Assembly: GCF_963259705.1 (NCBI RefSeq)
Contig: NC_081849.1
Coordinates: 59,430,093 to 59,494,092, forward strand
Reading direction: 5' to 3'
Origin: Myotis daubentonii
Taxonomy: Eukaryota > Chordata > Mammalia > Chiroptera > Vespertilionidae
DNA length: 64,000 nt
The notes beneath the pieces were generated by a model. That model ran no database searches, was not told the origin of the DNA, and saw only the letters and a program-made list of their open reading frames with translations. The translations under genes were made by a program, and so were the position numbers. The stretch's first letter is position 1. Each line of letters opens with the position of its first letter. Of this stretch, positions 22,684-33,380 are shown piece after piece.

Positions 22684-23360
22684 TCTACCTGAAGATATTG
22701 CCTTTGTCACTTTCCAGGGGAGTTGGAGTGGGAAATGATTCAGACCAGTATCTTGTAGGTTTCCAACCGAACTGTCCATCAGGATTAGCCATATGAGATC
22801 CCTACACTCCAGGGGATTGGCAGAGAGTATAACCTTGGTGACCCAACTCTTAACCAAAACTTGTTTTTTGAGAAGTAATATGAAAAAAGGTTGCCTGGAG
22901 CAGTCCACCCAGTCAGCTAAATACAAAAAAATGTATCCCTGGATAAAGTCGGGCAAACACAAAGCTGTGTGCATGGAGCATATGGTTTGGCAATCCTTTT
23001 GAACTGCATTTATTAAATTGTGTTTTGGCATGAATCCCCAGTTGAGCACGGTGGGACAGCCATATTGTGGAGTTTTCTATATGCTGTAGGGTGATGTCCC
23101 CAAAGTTGCTCAGTGTCCCCTCTGTGAGTAACTGAGGGAGATTTTGTACAGGCTTTAAATTAGCAGAATGTGTGTTTCTCTGGAACAGCTGGTACGTTTT
23201 TATCTTATGCATGATGATAATTTTATAACTGATCATATTTCTCACTTCAGCTTGTCTGAGAGAGGACACAGAACTGGATTTATGGCCCACCTTTAATTCT
23301 TTTGCAGAAATGTACACATTTATTTCTGAGTTTTTACTCTCTGGCCTCTTCATAATATAT
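22684..23360 (-). other. Unidentified block with two long overlapping minus-strand frames
   Basis: Minus frames at 22913-23353 (146 codons) and 22675-23049 (124 codons) overlap in different phases over richer-than-average sequence. I cannot match either to a known family. The arrangement could be a frameshifted old coding remnant (retroelement or processed pseudogene) or chance. No poly-A tail, target duplication or conserved motif was seen. Confidence 0.25.
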
Positions 23361-25624
23361 GAGCCTCATTTTCTCTATTCCCTGATTTCCCTAATTTAAA
23401 AAGTCTTATTTTACCATATGGATTTTTATAAGCAACCGCAAATGCTTGGGGAACAAGGCAGGCTATATACCAGTATTCATTAATGAAATAAATATAATGC
23501 TCAGAGCTGGAAGAGATTTAATAAAATAGAATACTCTAAGCCCCTTGTCTTACAGTCACACCAAATATAAACTAACCCTGTGAAGTGACTGCTTACCATT
23601 TTCTTTAAAGCGCTTCAAAGCAGACTCTAGAAAAATACCTTTAGAAACATCTTTGGATTCCTGTGTCCTGCCCCCTGTATCTACAAAGTGGTTCAGTCAA
23701 CACAGTTTGCCTGAAATAAGAAGTAAGCAACTAAAGATAGAGTTGCATCATATATCTGTGATATCTTATTTGAATTTCACTGTATGCATCTTTAGGAACC
23801 TCCTATTTTTGCAGATCAGTCTCAGAATCTTTATCTCAAGTAACAGATTAGATAGATTATTTTGACATCTATGCTTCTTTTTGCATTACACATATATTTT
23901 CCATTAGGTTACTTTGAAAGGTCATTTAATGTCAGTCTCCTATTGAATAGAATCCATGTAAATAGGCATATTTGTTATATAATAAAACAGGCATAAAAAA
24001 CACACTCAACATCTAAGTTTCAAAGGCCCAGATCGATTAAGAATATAGAGCTACCTTCATGTAGTCATGCTAGTCAACCTTCATTTTAAAAGAAGAATGT
24101 CAGTCATACCCCAATGGTCAGCTTCATTGCGTTTAGTAACCGTAAAACTTTTTAAAGTAATTGATGCTCACAGGAGGTTCCTATTTGACTTCCTTGGATT
24201 GGGGATGGTAGATCTCTTAAGAGGAATTTGGATGAGGAGATGTACCGCCCTCCCAGGTCATATTAAGCTTACTTTCTCCACATATGACTGTAGTTCTTTT
24301 AATAGATCACAATTCAGACTTCTCCGCCATCCCAGGGAGGTTGTGTGTGTAAACAGGGATTTTCTCTTGTGGGGTGAGGAAAGAGTTGAGCAGGATGTGA
24401 ACCAGGCTAATAAAATGTGAATTTATAGGTGTTCTGCTTCTGAGCCCACGCTTTTTATCTGTTAGGGCCAGCCGTTCCTGGACCTTTCCCACTGCAGAGA
24501 TGTGCTGCTCTTTGTAGTAGTTAAGGAATATGACAGGTTGTTGTGAGATAGTACAAAGATGGCAGAGATCATAGCAACATGGTGCAGTGGCACCCGTGCT
24601 CAGGTGAATTAGGAAGAGCCAGAGGCCAGGGTGAACAATATCTTAGAGTTTAAACATAGACATTTGATTTGTCCATAGGCTTGAAAATGGGATTCGTTAT
24701 TTCCTTACATTCCCCCACCCCCTCAGAATGTTTTAATTAATTCTGAACCAAACCTTTGTCTTGATAATTGTCTGCATTTTTAGAAACAGTAATATGATCT
24801 AAAAGCTTCAGTCCTATGTGGTAATCTTCTCAGAAAACTTATTCAGCACTTCAACCAACCAACCAAACAACCCCACTAACTAACCAACAAACATTCCTTG
24901 TGAAAAAAGGAAGTACAGAACATAGAATTTCTATTACAGTCACAAATAATTTCTAAGACAGCTCACACTCTCCTTAAAGTGGAAAGGTTTTCAAAGTTGA
25001 TGTCAGATATTCCCATTGAGTGATTCTTAAAATGCACAAGAATGAAAATGGCCAAAAATTGAAGTTAACTTCTTTTGACAATTCTATAATATCAACCATT
25101 ACAGATTCAAAATAGGGCAATAATTCCATATGAAAACTTGGCCAGTTTGGTCTTAAAAACTTTAGGATGAAAAGCTATACAGGATGCTCCCACATAGTAT
25201 TTCATAAAAATATGATTTGATCTGATCTTCATAGTCTGGAACATATTTTTTTGGTATTTGGCTTTTTCCCTCTCATGCCTGAAATAAATTTTCTGGAGTC
25301 TGTGTCTTTGCTATACTATGTATTCAGAACAAAAATATCTTTCTTCTCCAGGGAGTGGCTGAGGCAAACGGCTTCTTTACATGGGGTATTTCACTGCCTG
25401 CACTTTTTCAGGTACTTTGGCTTAGAAATGTCAGTCATTACATTTTTACTCCTTACTAATTTTTTTTAAATGCAGTGAAATACTCCTTCTTATCTTGTCT
25501 ATTATTAACTCTCTTAAGTTCAACGTGCCACTTACACAAGTTTTAAATATATCTAGAATACTGCCATGTAATCCCTTTTGTTATTGTTTTTTATTTCCTT
25601 CCATTCTTTGTTGCCTTTCTTAGT
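23361..25624. other. Mostly unassigned
   Basis: No gene recognised. AGAGCTGGAAGAGATTTA near 23503 with CTTGTCTTACAG and GTGAAGTGACTGCTTACC downstream is reminiscent of an old SINE-like repeat (GCTGGAAGGGACCTTAGAG type), too diverged to classify. A 117-codon + frame at 24067-24420 has no recognisable domain. Confidence 0.4.
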
Positions 25625-25680
25625 GAGCACTCTTTGGAGATGCTCAACAAATATTCACTGAATGAGTGAACACACAAACA
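25625..25680 (+). mobile_element. L2 3'-end fragment, sense
   Basis: GAGATGCTCAACAAATATTC followed by ACTGAATGAGTGAAC matches the terminal L2 sequence in sense orientation. Confidence 0.65.
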
Positions 25681-25979
25681 AATATATCTGTTGCTTTACC
25701 ATATACTGTTTTGTATTGTAGTTACATTTTGTACATGTAAACTGTAAGTTCGTTAAGGTCTATAATGTTGGGATATACCTTCCCTTCTAACTTCATGCAT
25801 ATGCACATGTGTGCATGTGACACACACCAAACACACACACACATATTACCTTGCTCAGAAAATTGCCATGGTAGGTGGTAGATATCAAAATATTTATATT
25901 GAATATATAAATCAAGGTAGAGTAGTGGCAAACCAAAACATGGAATACATTAATATTAAATCTTAAATATGGTGTTACT

Positions 25980-26014
25980 CTTCATTCATTCATTCATTCA
26001 TTCATTCATTCATT
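25980..26014. repeat. (ATTC)n array at an L2 3' end
   Basis: About eight ATTC units. L2 ends in short (TGAA)n repeats, so this is the expanded 3' terminus of the adjoining antisense L2. Confidence 0.95.
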
Positions 26015-26185
26015 AAATAAATATGTATTGAGCACTATAATATACTACACACTGTTCTAAGCACCAATACAATGGTGGTGAACAAAAGGGTAGAGTTCCT
26101 AATGTCATAGATCTGACATTATAGTCAGGGAGAGAGATAAATAAACAAATTGATGAATAAATAATGACATGTCATTATCAATAAA
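26015..26185 (-). mobile_element. L2, antisense, first part (interrupted by HeliBat)
   Basis: AATATGTATTGAGCACTATA, CACACTGTTCTAAGCACCAA, GGTGGTGAACAAAAGGG and GAGAGAGATAAATAAACAAA follow the antisense L2 3' UTR order. The element resumes at 26389 after the Helitron. Confidence 0.85.
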
Positions 26186-26388
26186 CTAGAGGCCTGATGC
26201 ACAAAATTCATGCAAGGGTAGGCCTTCCTTCCTATGGCTGCCGGCACCAGCTTCCTTCTGGCACCCGGAACCCAGACTTCCCTCCAGGCGCTGGCAGGAA
26301 CTGGGGACCCAGGCTTCCCTCCCAGACCCAGCTTTGTACAATCTAAATAGCATATTACCCCTTTATTATTATAGATTATTATTATAGA
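26186..26388 (-). mobile_element. HeliBat non-autonomous Helitron, antisense
   Basis: Begins A|CTAGAGGCCTGATGCAC on the + strand, the antisense 3' end (GGCCTCTAG with an adjacent GTGCACGAA-like palindrome), and ends ATAGA|T, the antisense 5'-TC terminus. Insertion is between A and T without target duplication, as expected for rolling-circle transposons. An internal ATTATTATAGA repeat leaves a 13-bp ambiguity at the right end (26375 or 26388). No Rep/helicase is encoded. Confidence 0.85.
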
Positions 26389-26870
26389 TGTTCTGAAGAA
26401 AATGAATCAGATTTAGGCCCTAGCATCAACCGTGAAGAAAAGGGCTGTATCAAAAAAAGGTCAGAACAGATCTTTCCACCATAGTGACATTTAAGAAGAC
26501 ATGCACATGAAGCCAGGGGCTCTCGCCATGGGGCCTTTCTAAGACCAGTGTTCTAGGCAGAGAGGGTGGCAAATGCAAAGGTTCTGAGGCCAGAATAAAC
26601 TTATCCAGTTCAAAGTTAAGCAAAAAGGCCCAGATGGTGAGTGTGTGTGAATAAGATGGAGAAGACTTGTTTGTTCAACTGGGCATTGCCATTTAATGTC
26701 AGACAGGTGTCTCCAGTGAGGAGCAGCCAGCAAATGAGACTGAGAAGGAGTAGCCAGGTAGGTAGGAGGAAAACCAGGGGGACTGTGAGCCCTTGGAAAA
26801 AAGTGTTTGAAAATGTGGGGTCAATGCTGCTAAGAGATCAGGTAAAATGAACATTGAAATTTGGTCATAA
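26389..26870 (-). mobile_element. L2, antisense, second part
   Basis: Resumes with TGTTCTGAAGAAAATGAATC and includes GGCAAATGCAAAGGTTCTGA, the antisense of the L2 'cctcagggcctttgcac' signature. The decayed end near 26870 is approximate. A 69-codon + frame at 26641-26850 lies inside and is not a gene. Confidence 0.75.
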
Positions 26871-27045
26871 GAAGAACATCAATGAATATCTTTAAAAGAA
26901 TGGTTTCTATGGAGGTGTGGGCATGAACATCCGACTGGAGTTTGTTAAATAAGGTTCAGAGGTGAGAAACTGGAGAGTGAGTACAGGCAGGTATTTGAGG
27001 AGCTATGCTAGAAAAGAAAACAGACTAATGGAGAAGTTCCTCTAG

Positions 27046-27098
27046 AGCAGTGGTTCTCAACCTTGGCTGCACATTAGAATCACCTGGGAATCTTTTTA
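27046..27098 (+). mobile_element. MER5-type hAT fragment
   Basis: CAGTGGTTCTCAACCTTGGC followed by TGCACATTAGAATCACCTGG is the terminus of a MER5A/MER5B-like ancient hAT MITE. It is truncated on the right. Confidence 0.9.
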
Positions 27099-27103
27099 AA
27101 ATA

Positions 27104-27135
27104 ACGCTCAACCACTGAGCTACACCCGGCTGAAT
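27104..27135 (-). mobile_element. Ves SINE 5'-end scrap, antisense
   Basis: CGCTCAACCACTGAGCTACA then CCCGGCTG matches only the antisense tRNA-like head of a Ves SINE. The body and tail that should lie to its left are missing; the MER5 fragment adjoins it instead, suggesting a deletion across both elements. Confidence 0.65.
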
Positions 27136-27225
27136 TGAAAATTTTTAATGTTGATATTACATCCCTGCCTCTGCCTCTCCCTCTGTTGGCCTTCACTTAT
27201 TTTATAAATTAGTTGATATTACAAC

Positions 27226-27227
<2 letters not shown>

Positions 27228-27283
<56 letters not shown>
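27228..27283. repeat. (GT)n microsatellite
   Basis: About 28 GT units. A complementary CA tract lies about 110 bp downstream. Confidence 0.98.
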
Positions 27284-27284
<1 letters not shown>

Positions 27285-27390
27285 GTGAGAACAACATAAT
27301 CCAAAATGAATTAACATCTCCTCTGCCCATGAGATAAGGATGAGAAATTATGACTGGTCACAATCAACCTGACTGACATCAATCACACAT

Positions 27391-27399
27391 ACGCGCGCG

Positions 27400-27432
<33 letters not shown>
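27391..27432. repeat. (CG)n(CA)n microsatellite
   Basis: Alternating purine-pyrimidine tract with about nine CG units (27391-27408) followed by about twelve CA units. Such tracts favour left-handed Z-DNA, and an uninterrupted CG run is unusual in CpG-depleted mammalian DNA. Confidence 0.97.
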
Positions 27433-28819
27433 TCAAATGCAGATTAGTTCTGGATTCCAGGTATTGGCTTTAGTAATTGGTAGAATAATTTTAATATTGA
27501 GAGAGGGTCTTACCAATTTTTAGCTTCCTTCATCTTGGTCCTTCTTCCAAGTGAAAATCCTATTAATTTGTTTGTAGAGTACTCTTTTGTTTCATAAGTA
27601 CTTTATGGAGAGCTAATCTGTAACTAGACATTGTTCTGTTGAGAATGGAGAGAAGAACTGGACAGACATGTCATCTGTCTTCTTGGTAGCTATATTCTCT
27701 GCTTAATTGATTCATTCTCATTTCAAATTGCATATCTGTAGCATACTGATCTAAGTGCAAGTTCGGATATTAAATTTAAAATGTGTTCATATTTCTATGG
27801 GATTAATTAGATTTCTGTTTTTATGAACAGATTTTCTTTGTCATATTTGAGGAGTGGCCAAGAGATTTTGGAGCACAGTTTAATTTTATTGATAAAAATA
27901 TTTTTAGCTTCATACAACTTATATGATTATCAACTACACTAATAATAAGTAAAACCTTTAAGATTTTCTTTTTAATTTGACATAGGATTGTAAAATGTTC
28001 TCTGCACCATTTTACAAAGGGTCAGGATAAGAAAAACACCTTCACTTTGGTGAACATCCAAATCTAGGCCACAACACTCTTATCTCTTACTATCTGGCAT
28101 AAATATCTACATTCCAATCACAACTGACCACTTATATTCACTGTGACTCCTCAAGCAAAAATTATTGACTACATATCATGTGTTTTAGTGGCATATTGGT
28201 TGTAATTTCCACCTTAGCTTCTAACAAAAGTTTTTTAAAACTTGAAAATTGAACCATTTGCAATCCTTTGGGGAAAAACGAAAGAGGGAAATTTTTACAT
28301 GAATCTGCTACACAATGGTACACTCCCGGCATGGGGTACAATGTGAAGGGAAAAGGTGGAAGAAACCAAACGACTTTATTGAGTCTCCTGTGTGGTATCC
28401 TTATTGCCGGACGTTATTATTTCCCCTGGAGTGGATCCCCAGAGGATCAGATTCCATGTTAGGCAAAGGTCAGTATAAAAACAAAATCACTTGATTCACA
28501 GCTTTCCTCCAAGCTTCCCTAAGAGGATCTGTCAGCTTGGATTGCTCACCTGAATGTGTTCTTCCATTGATACCAATGAACAACAGTTATTTATGGTTAT
28601 ATCAACCATTGTAATTTTTCTTCTTGATTAATTATGTGCTTTTATTTGCTTGATTACTGCATACCAAATTGATGAAGAAAATCCCAGCCTAGTATTTCCC
28701 ATGTAAATATAAGTTTGTATTTTCAGATCCATGAGTGTTACGTAGTTTATTAAAATTGCAGTTAATGTCTAAGTGATAATCAATTTCAGGAAAGGAAGGC
28801 ATCTTCCTGGATTTGGGGA
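27433..28819. other. No gene or clear repeat recognised
   Basis: AT-rich unassigned DNA. A 64-codon + frame at 28268-28462 has no recognisable domain. Confidence 0.45.
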
Positions 28820-28895
28820 TCAATAACATTTGCTGAGGACCTACTATGTGTAGGATATTGTTGCAGGTGTCACAGGGGAAACAATGACCCTTCAC
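28820..28895 (-). mobile_element. L2 3' fragment, antisense
   Basis: ATAACATTTGCTGAGGACCT followed by ACTATGTGTAGGATATTG and CACAGGGGAAACAATGA matches the antisense L2 end. Confidence 0.7.
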
Positions 28896-31800
28896 ACATC
28901 AACTTTGGGATCATGAAATAATTGAAAGAATGCAAGGAAGATGGCTTCTCTGCAGGGAAGTTCTCAGGTTGTTTATAGTTACTTCCATCCACATTTCCTT
29001 TTAAAATAATTAAATACCTTCTTTTAGGTTAAAATAGTCTAATAACAATAAAAATTTACAGTAACTTTTTAAGAGAACTTACCTAAGAAGGGGAAATCTT
29101 TTAAACTGGAATTGTGAGACACTTTGTTGATATAGAGTTCAACTTGAAAGTAAAAATATACACTCTTCTAATTATTTTGTAATTTTTTTTCATACATTCT
29201 CAGTTCCAAAGGAGTTGACCCACTATTTACCCAAGGCTTTTTAAAGAAATGTGTAATACCAGAGAAGAAAATTTCAGACAAACCAGAGCCTTTCTTTCCC
29301 CACAAAGTTATATAGCCATAAAAGAAAATTATGATAAAAAACATTTTGCGACTTTAATTATAGCATTTTTCTGCCATACACGGCTTGCATAATTATAGCC
29401 GGGGGGACAGCTTGGCCCCAGGTCTTTAGTACCTAGACTCCACGGAACCAGAGTCCTGGATCCTGGCAGCCTGAACTCTGCTCTTAATCCCTCTGAGGCA
29501 GATAAATTGAGTTCCACACCATTTAGTTTTTGAGATCTCATTGGTGCTACAGTACATTAGCGATTTCATGGATGTTGTAAAGGCAACAGATCCACCATGG
29601 TGTCCTTGGCCTGAACTTCTGTGAGGGAAGTTAAAGACAAGGGAATCCTAAGACCTCCAGTTAGGTACAGGATAATGGAAGCAGAAGCTCTCTCCACCTT
29701 ATTTTGAAGATATGTTAAAATTCAATGAAAAGGTAAAACCGTAATCACCGGTATTAATCACATTTCCTCATTTGATCATCATGTGAGAAATACTGGCCAG
29801 TTTAGTTAAAGTAGACTGAAGGGGCAAGGGAGAATCTGGGAGATTTACTGTTAGTAGCTTTAACTCCTTTCCTGACAATTTCTTAGAAGTGATAGGTACT
29901 TCACCTTCCAGAAGGAAAGGAGGGAGAGAAAACATAAGTAAGCAGCTATTTAATTTTCTCTGCACAGTTTTGTTCCTCTAGAAAGTCTTCTTCCCACCTG
30001 TCAGTCAGCTTCCAGACATACCTGTTGAGCAAAGTTCATGTCAACCCCTTTCCCAGCCCTGAAGCAGGTCTTGCAAGTACCATTCTCTGAGGGGTGATAT
30101 TATATTACTCTTATGCTTAGAAAATGGTCAGATAAGGTTGGAAAACTGAGTTCAGGGAATCCAACTCTCTTTCTGTTTCCAGAGGTAAAGGTTAACTTTA
30201 TGCAAGGTCCTCATAGGATTGGTTTCTTTATTCTAATGGTATCTCCCAGCCTGAAGTAGTAGCTCATTTAAAATAATCCTTTGTGTTATCATGAAGGAAG
30301 GCACATAATCACTACTTATCCTTAGAGAATTGGCTTTAAACTGTAGCCATATATTAAAGTTATACTTAATCCGTTCCTTATTGTGACCTACGTTCTTATG
30401 TAGTGCTCTGAAAAATTCGCATACTGACTTCAGTGCCCTTTATATTTTCTTCTCCTGGGTGGGAATGAACCAAGCACGGTTTCCAATTTTCTCTTTGATT
30501 CCAAAACCCAACATGAACATAGGACCAATCATTTTAAAACAAGATGATAGTCTAAGTCATCACGTGCCACTTCCTCATTGTTAATTGGTTGCATTGTGTA
30601 CATTACACTCTAATGTACAGTGACTTTCTGAACTCCTTAGGACTACTCCATCTTACAGCACATCCACCAAAATTAATGTTAGCCTCTCCCTGCCAACTCA
30701 CCTCCTATGTCCTAGCCAAACATATTTATAACTAGAAAACAATTCACACTCAGGTTTCATTTCAACTTCTCTTTATTGGTGAGTTGACCTAGTTTTCACC
30801 TTAATGACTACTCTGGCTTCTTTCCTTCTACCCATGGGGTGTACCTTCAACCCTCTTGGACTTTTTCGGCACATTCCACTCCACGGAACTGCTCTACCAT
30901 CAACAGTCAAATCCTTCCCTTTTATATTCAATCCATGACAAATTCAGTTCATAGTACACATAAACACTGAGCCATGACACAGTATTTCTTAATGAATATT
31001 TTGTATATGTTCCTAATTATGTTATAAATTATTTTACCCAGTGTTCTACATCTTAGACTTTTATATTGATCTCTAAGTTCTAATACAAGGCATTATATAC
31101 AAGTTTAAATAGATGAATAATGCATTATTTATCTTACGTGTTTACTAGAAAAATATTTTTCTATTGTTTTTAGACTCATGCAAAATATATTTTTGAATTG
31201 TGTATCTGCATTTCTTAAATCTGAAAAATTATTTTTAAGGTAAGAATAGATGCTAATTTAAAAATCGTAGTTCAATAATTATTTTGTATTTCATATGGTT
31301 AACTTAAAAAAATACTTTTCACACCAAGAATCCAAGATCTCCTTATAGTCTTCATGTGTTGTTATTTTAAATAAAGTGGAAATCTTAAAATATTCAATCA
31401 TCTCAAAATGTTTACTTTTAAAGATTGAAAATGTTTTAAAACATAATTATTTGGCATAGATTAATAATTAATATACTTAATTAATATAATATCATGAATC
31501 ATTAAGGTTAATTGGATATGTGTTTTGAACCCAACATTTCTGAAATTTGGGGCATTAAAACAATTTATAAAAAGCAATTAAGTGTATCATATAATTATTA
31601 CGAAGGAGGATTTGAACTGATTTTAGAAATTATTTAAGGAGTTGAATGCCTCTCTGTGTAGATGTAAAATAAGAGGCTGGTTGTAGATAAAAATGAGCAT
31701 TTAAGAAAGGAGAGAAAAATGAGGAAATGCAGAGAGACTAGAACATCATTAAACACTGATTTTGAGACTACAGCCCCTGAGTAGTCTTTGGAAACTTGTT

Positions 31801-31975
31801 TCCGATGTATTAATTTAATCTCATCTTATTTGTCAGAGAAATGCTTCTTCCTATAATTACAAATGAAGCTTAATAGTAAATTTAATGTTTAAAAAATACT
31901 TTCTGATTCTAACTAGTATAAGTATACACCTATTTGAAACAGATTGACTTAATCTGACAGGGGTCTTAATAACTT
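28896..31975. other. No gene or clear repeat recognised
   Basis: About 3 kb without a confidently assigned feature. A G/C-richer island at about 29395-29530 (GCCGGGGGGACAGC) holds only a 70-codon minus frame with no domain. 31130-31620 is very AT-rich. Old L2-like pyrimidine-rich pieces may lie around 30690-30960 but are too diverged to call. Confidence 0.4.
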
Positions 31976-31988
31976 AGATTTCTTTTTT

Positions 31989-32154
31989 TAAACTTTTTAA
32001 TTGATTCTAAAGAGAGAGGAAGGGAGAGGGAGAGAAACATTGGTCTGTTGCCTCCAACTGGGGACAGAACCCACAATCCGGGTATGTGCCCTGACGGAAT
32101 TGAACGGGTGGCCTTCCCATGCATGGGGCTATGCTCAACCACTGAGCTAGGGCT
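31989..32154 (-). mobile_element. Ves SINE, antisense, diverged
   Basis: Purine-rich AGAGAGGAAGGGAGAGGG body, CAACTGGGGACAGAACCCAC middle and GCTCAACCACTGAGCTAGGG antisense head. Flanking AGATTTCTTTTT (31976-31987) and AGGTTTCTTTTT (32155-32166) are the target duplication. At about 166 bp it is shorter than the other copies. Confidence 0.92.
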
Positions 32155-32166
32155 AGGTTTCTTTTT

Positions 32167-32589
32167 CTGTGAGAATAGATTCATACTGACTAAGGAATCC
32201 ACTGTAAATTGAGGATAACAGTATAAAAATGTTCACCCTTTGGACAAATTTACCATTTCATCTATCCTTTTCACCACATACACTATTTCCAACAAAAACG
32301 ATGAGCATTCTGGCTCCTTCTCAGTGAGACATTCAGGCTGAGTTTAACAGAGTAGGAAGAACACATTTTGTTTCCTGCAAAAAGACAAGTTGACATACTT
32401 ATTTCAGTTTCTTTTTTGTAATTAATCGCTCTACTATCTGGAGCAAATGTTATCTGTGTCAGATATTTGAATATGTAGATTACATTCATAGTGTCTGTGA
32501 AAGGGACATTTAATGATTTTAGTATACCAAAATCTGTTCTTTAAACAGAGCTTCCTGTCCTATTACTCTGAATGAATTACCTGAGAAAT
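32167..32589. other. No gene or clear repeat recognised
   Basis: A 68-codon minus frame at 32283-32489 is not recognisable. Confidence 0.4.
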
Positions 32590-32820
32590 TTATTTAAGAA
32601 CAACTCTATCTGCTTTTAGTGTTCATTACCAGGCAGCAGTTTAGTGAGACATCATTCAAGATGATAATGGCTTGAATTATTTTGAGCCCCCAAATATTAA
32701 GGAATCTCCTGCAAGTGACCAGAATTTATAGCTGTGGCTTGCATAGTAGCTTAGCAGTTCACATATGGCTTATGTCAACGGCAGAAACAACGTTGTTTTC
32801 TAAATCACATTGATTTGTTA
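32590..32820. other. Candidate conserved non-coding block
   Basis: Repeat-free stretch with CATTACCAGGCAGCAG, AAGATGATAATGGC, CATATGGCTTATGTCAACGG and AACAACGTTGTT (a perfect 12-bp palindrome near 32787). The texture resembles conserved regulatory DNA but no function can be read from it. Confidence 0.25.
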
Positions 32821-33179
32821 TGTGGTATTGAAAGATCTTAAACAGAATCAAGGTCCATAAATTGCAGAATGTAGTCCTCAAAACTTCTTATCTGTGTTTC
32901 AGTTCTGTCAAAATGGGCCCAAGAGCCAAGCATTCTACGTACACAATGCTACTAGTCAAAGAATAAGAACTGAGACCATTCAATTTCCTCTTTTTTTGGC
33001 AAGAAGCCAGACTGACATTTTCTTTTCTGTTAGTTTTGGCAGGGAAGAAAGAGAGAGGAAACTTTACTGCTCAGTTACTGATGGTTTTTCTATTTTGTTT
33101 TTATTAAAAATGTTGAAACATGGGCCCTTTGTCAAAATTATTTTATTATTGAAGGGTGGGTGGGGTGAATGAACTGGCA
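32821..33179. other. No gene or clear repeat recognised
   Basis: A 92-codon + frame at 32894-33172 has no domain. Confidence 0.4.
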
Positions 33180-33380
33180 ACTGTTCAGAAAACCATTAAC
33201 AGCACTGATAATGGGCAATCTTATTTTGGTTCCCCAACACAGAAGTGCTTAATTGCAATAAATTATACTGCAGCCTGTGAATGATGTGCATGTTTAATGA
33301 ATTGGTACAGACTTGGAGGTTAATCTGCTGGGAGGTAACAAACTTAGCCCATCTGATATTGCAATAAAAAGTATGCTCTT
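33180..33380. other. Candidate conserved non-coding block
   Basis: Repeat-free AT-rich sequence dense in homeobox/octamer-like words: TGATAATGGGCAAT, GCTTAATTGCAATAAATTA, GATGTGCATGTTTAATGAATT and GGAGGTTAATC. It is the strongest enhancer-like texture in the window by eye. Confidence 0.35.

Noticed and set aside
24067..24420. 117-codon plus-strand frame
   Set aside because: Unrecognised product, AT-rich flanks and no neighbouring exon-like frame. Chance is the simplest explanation.
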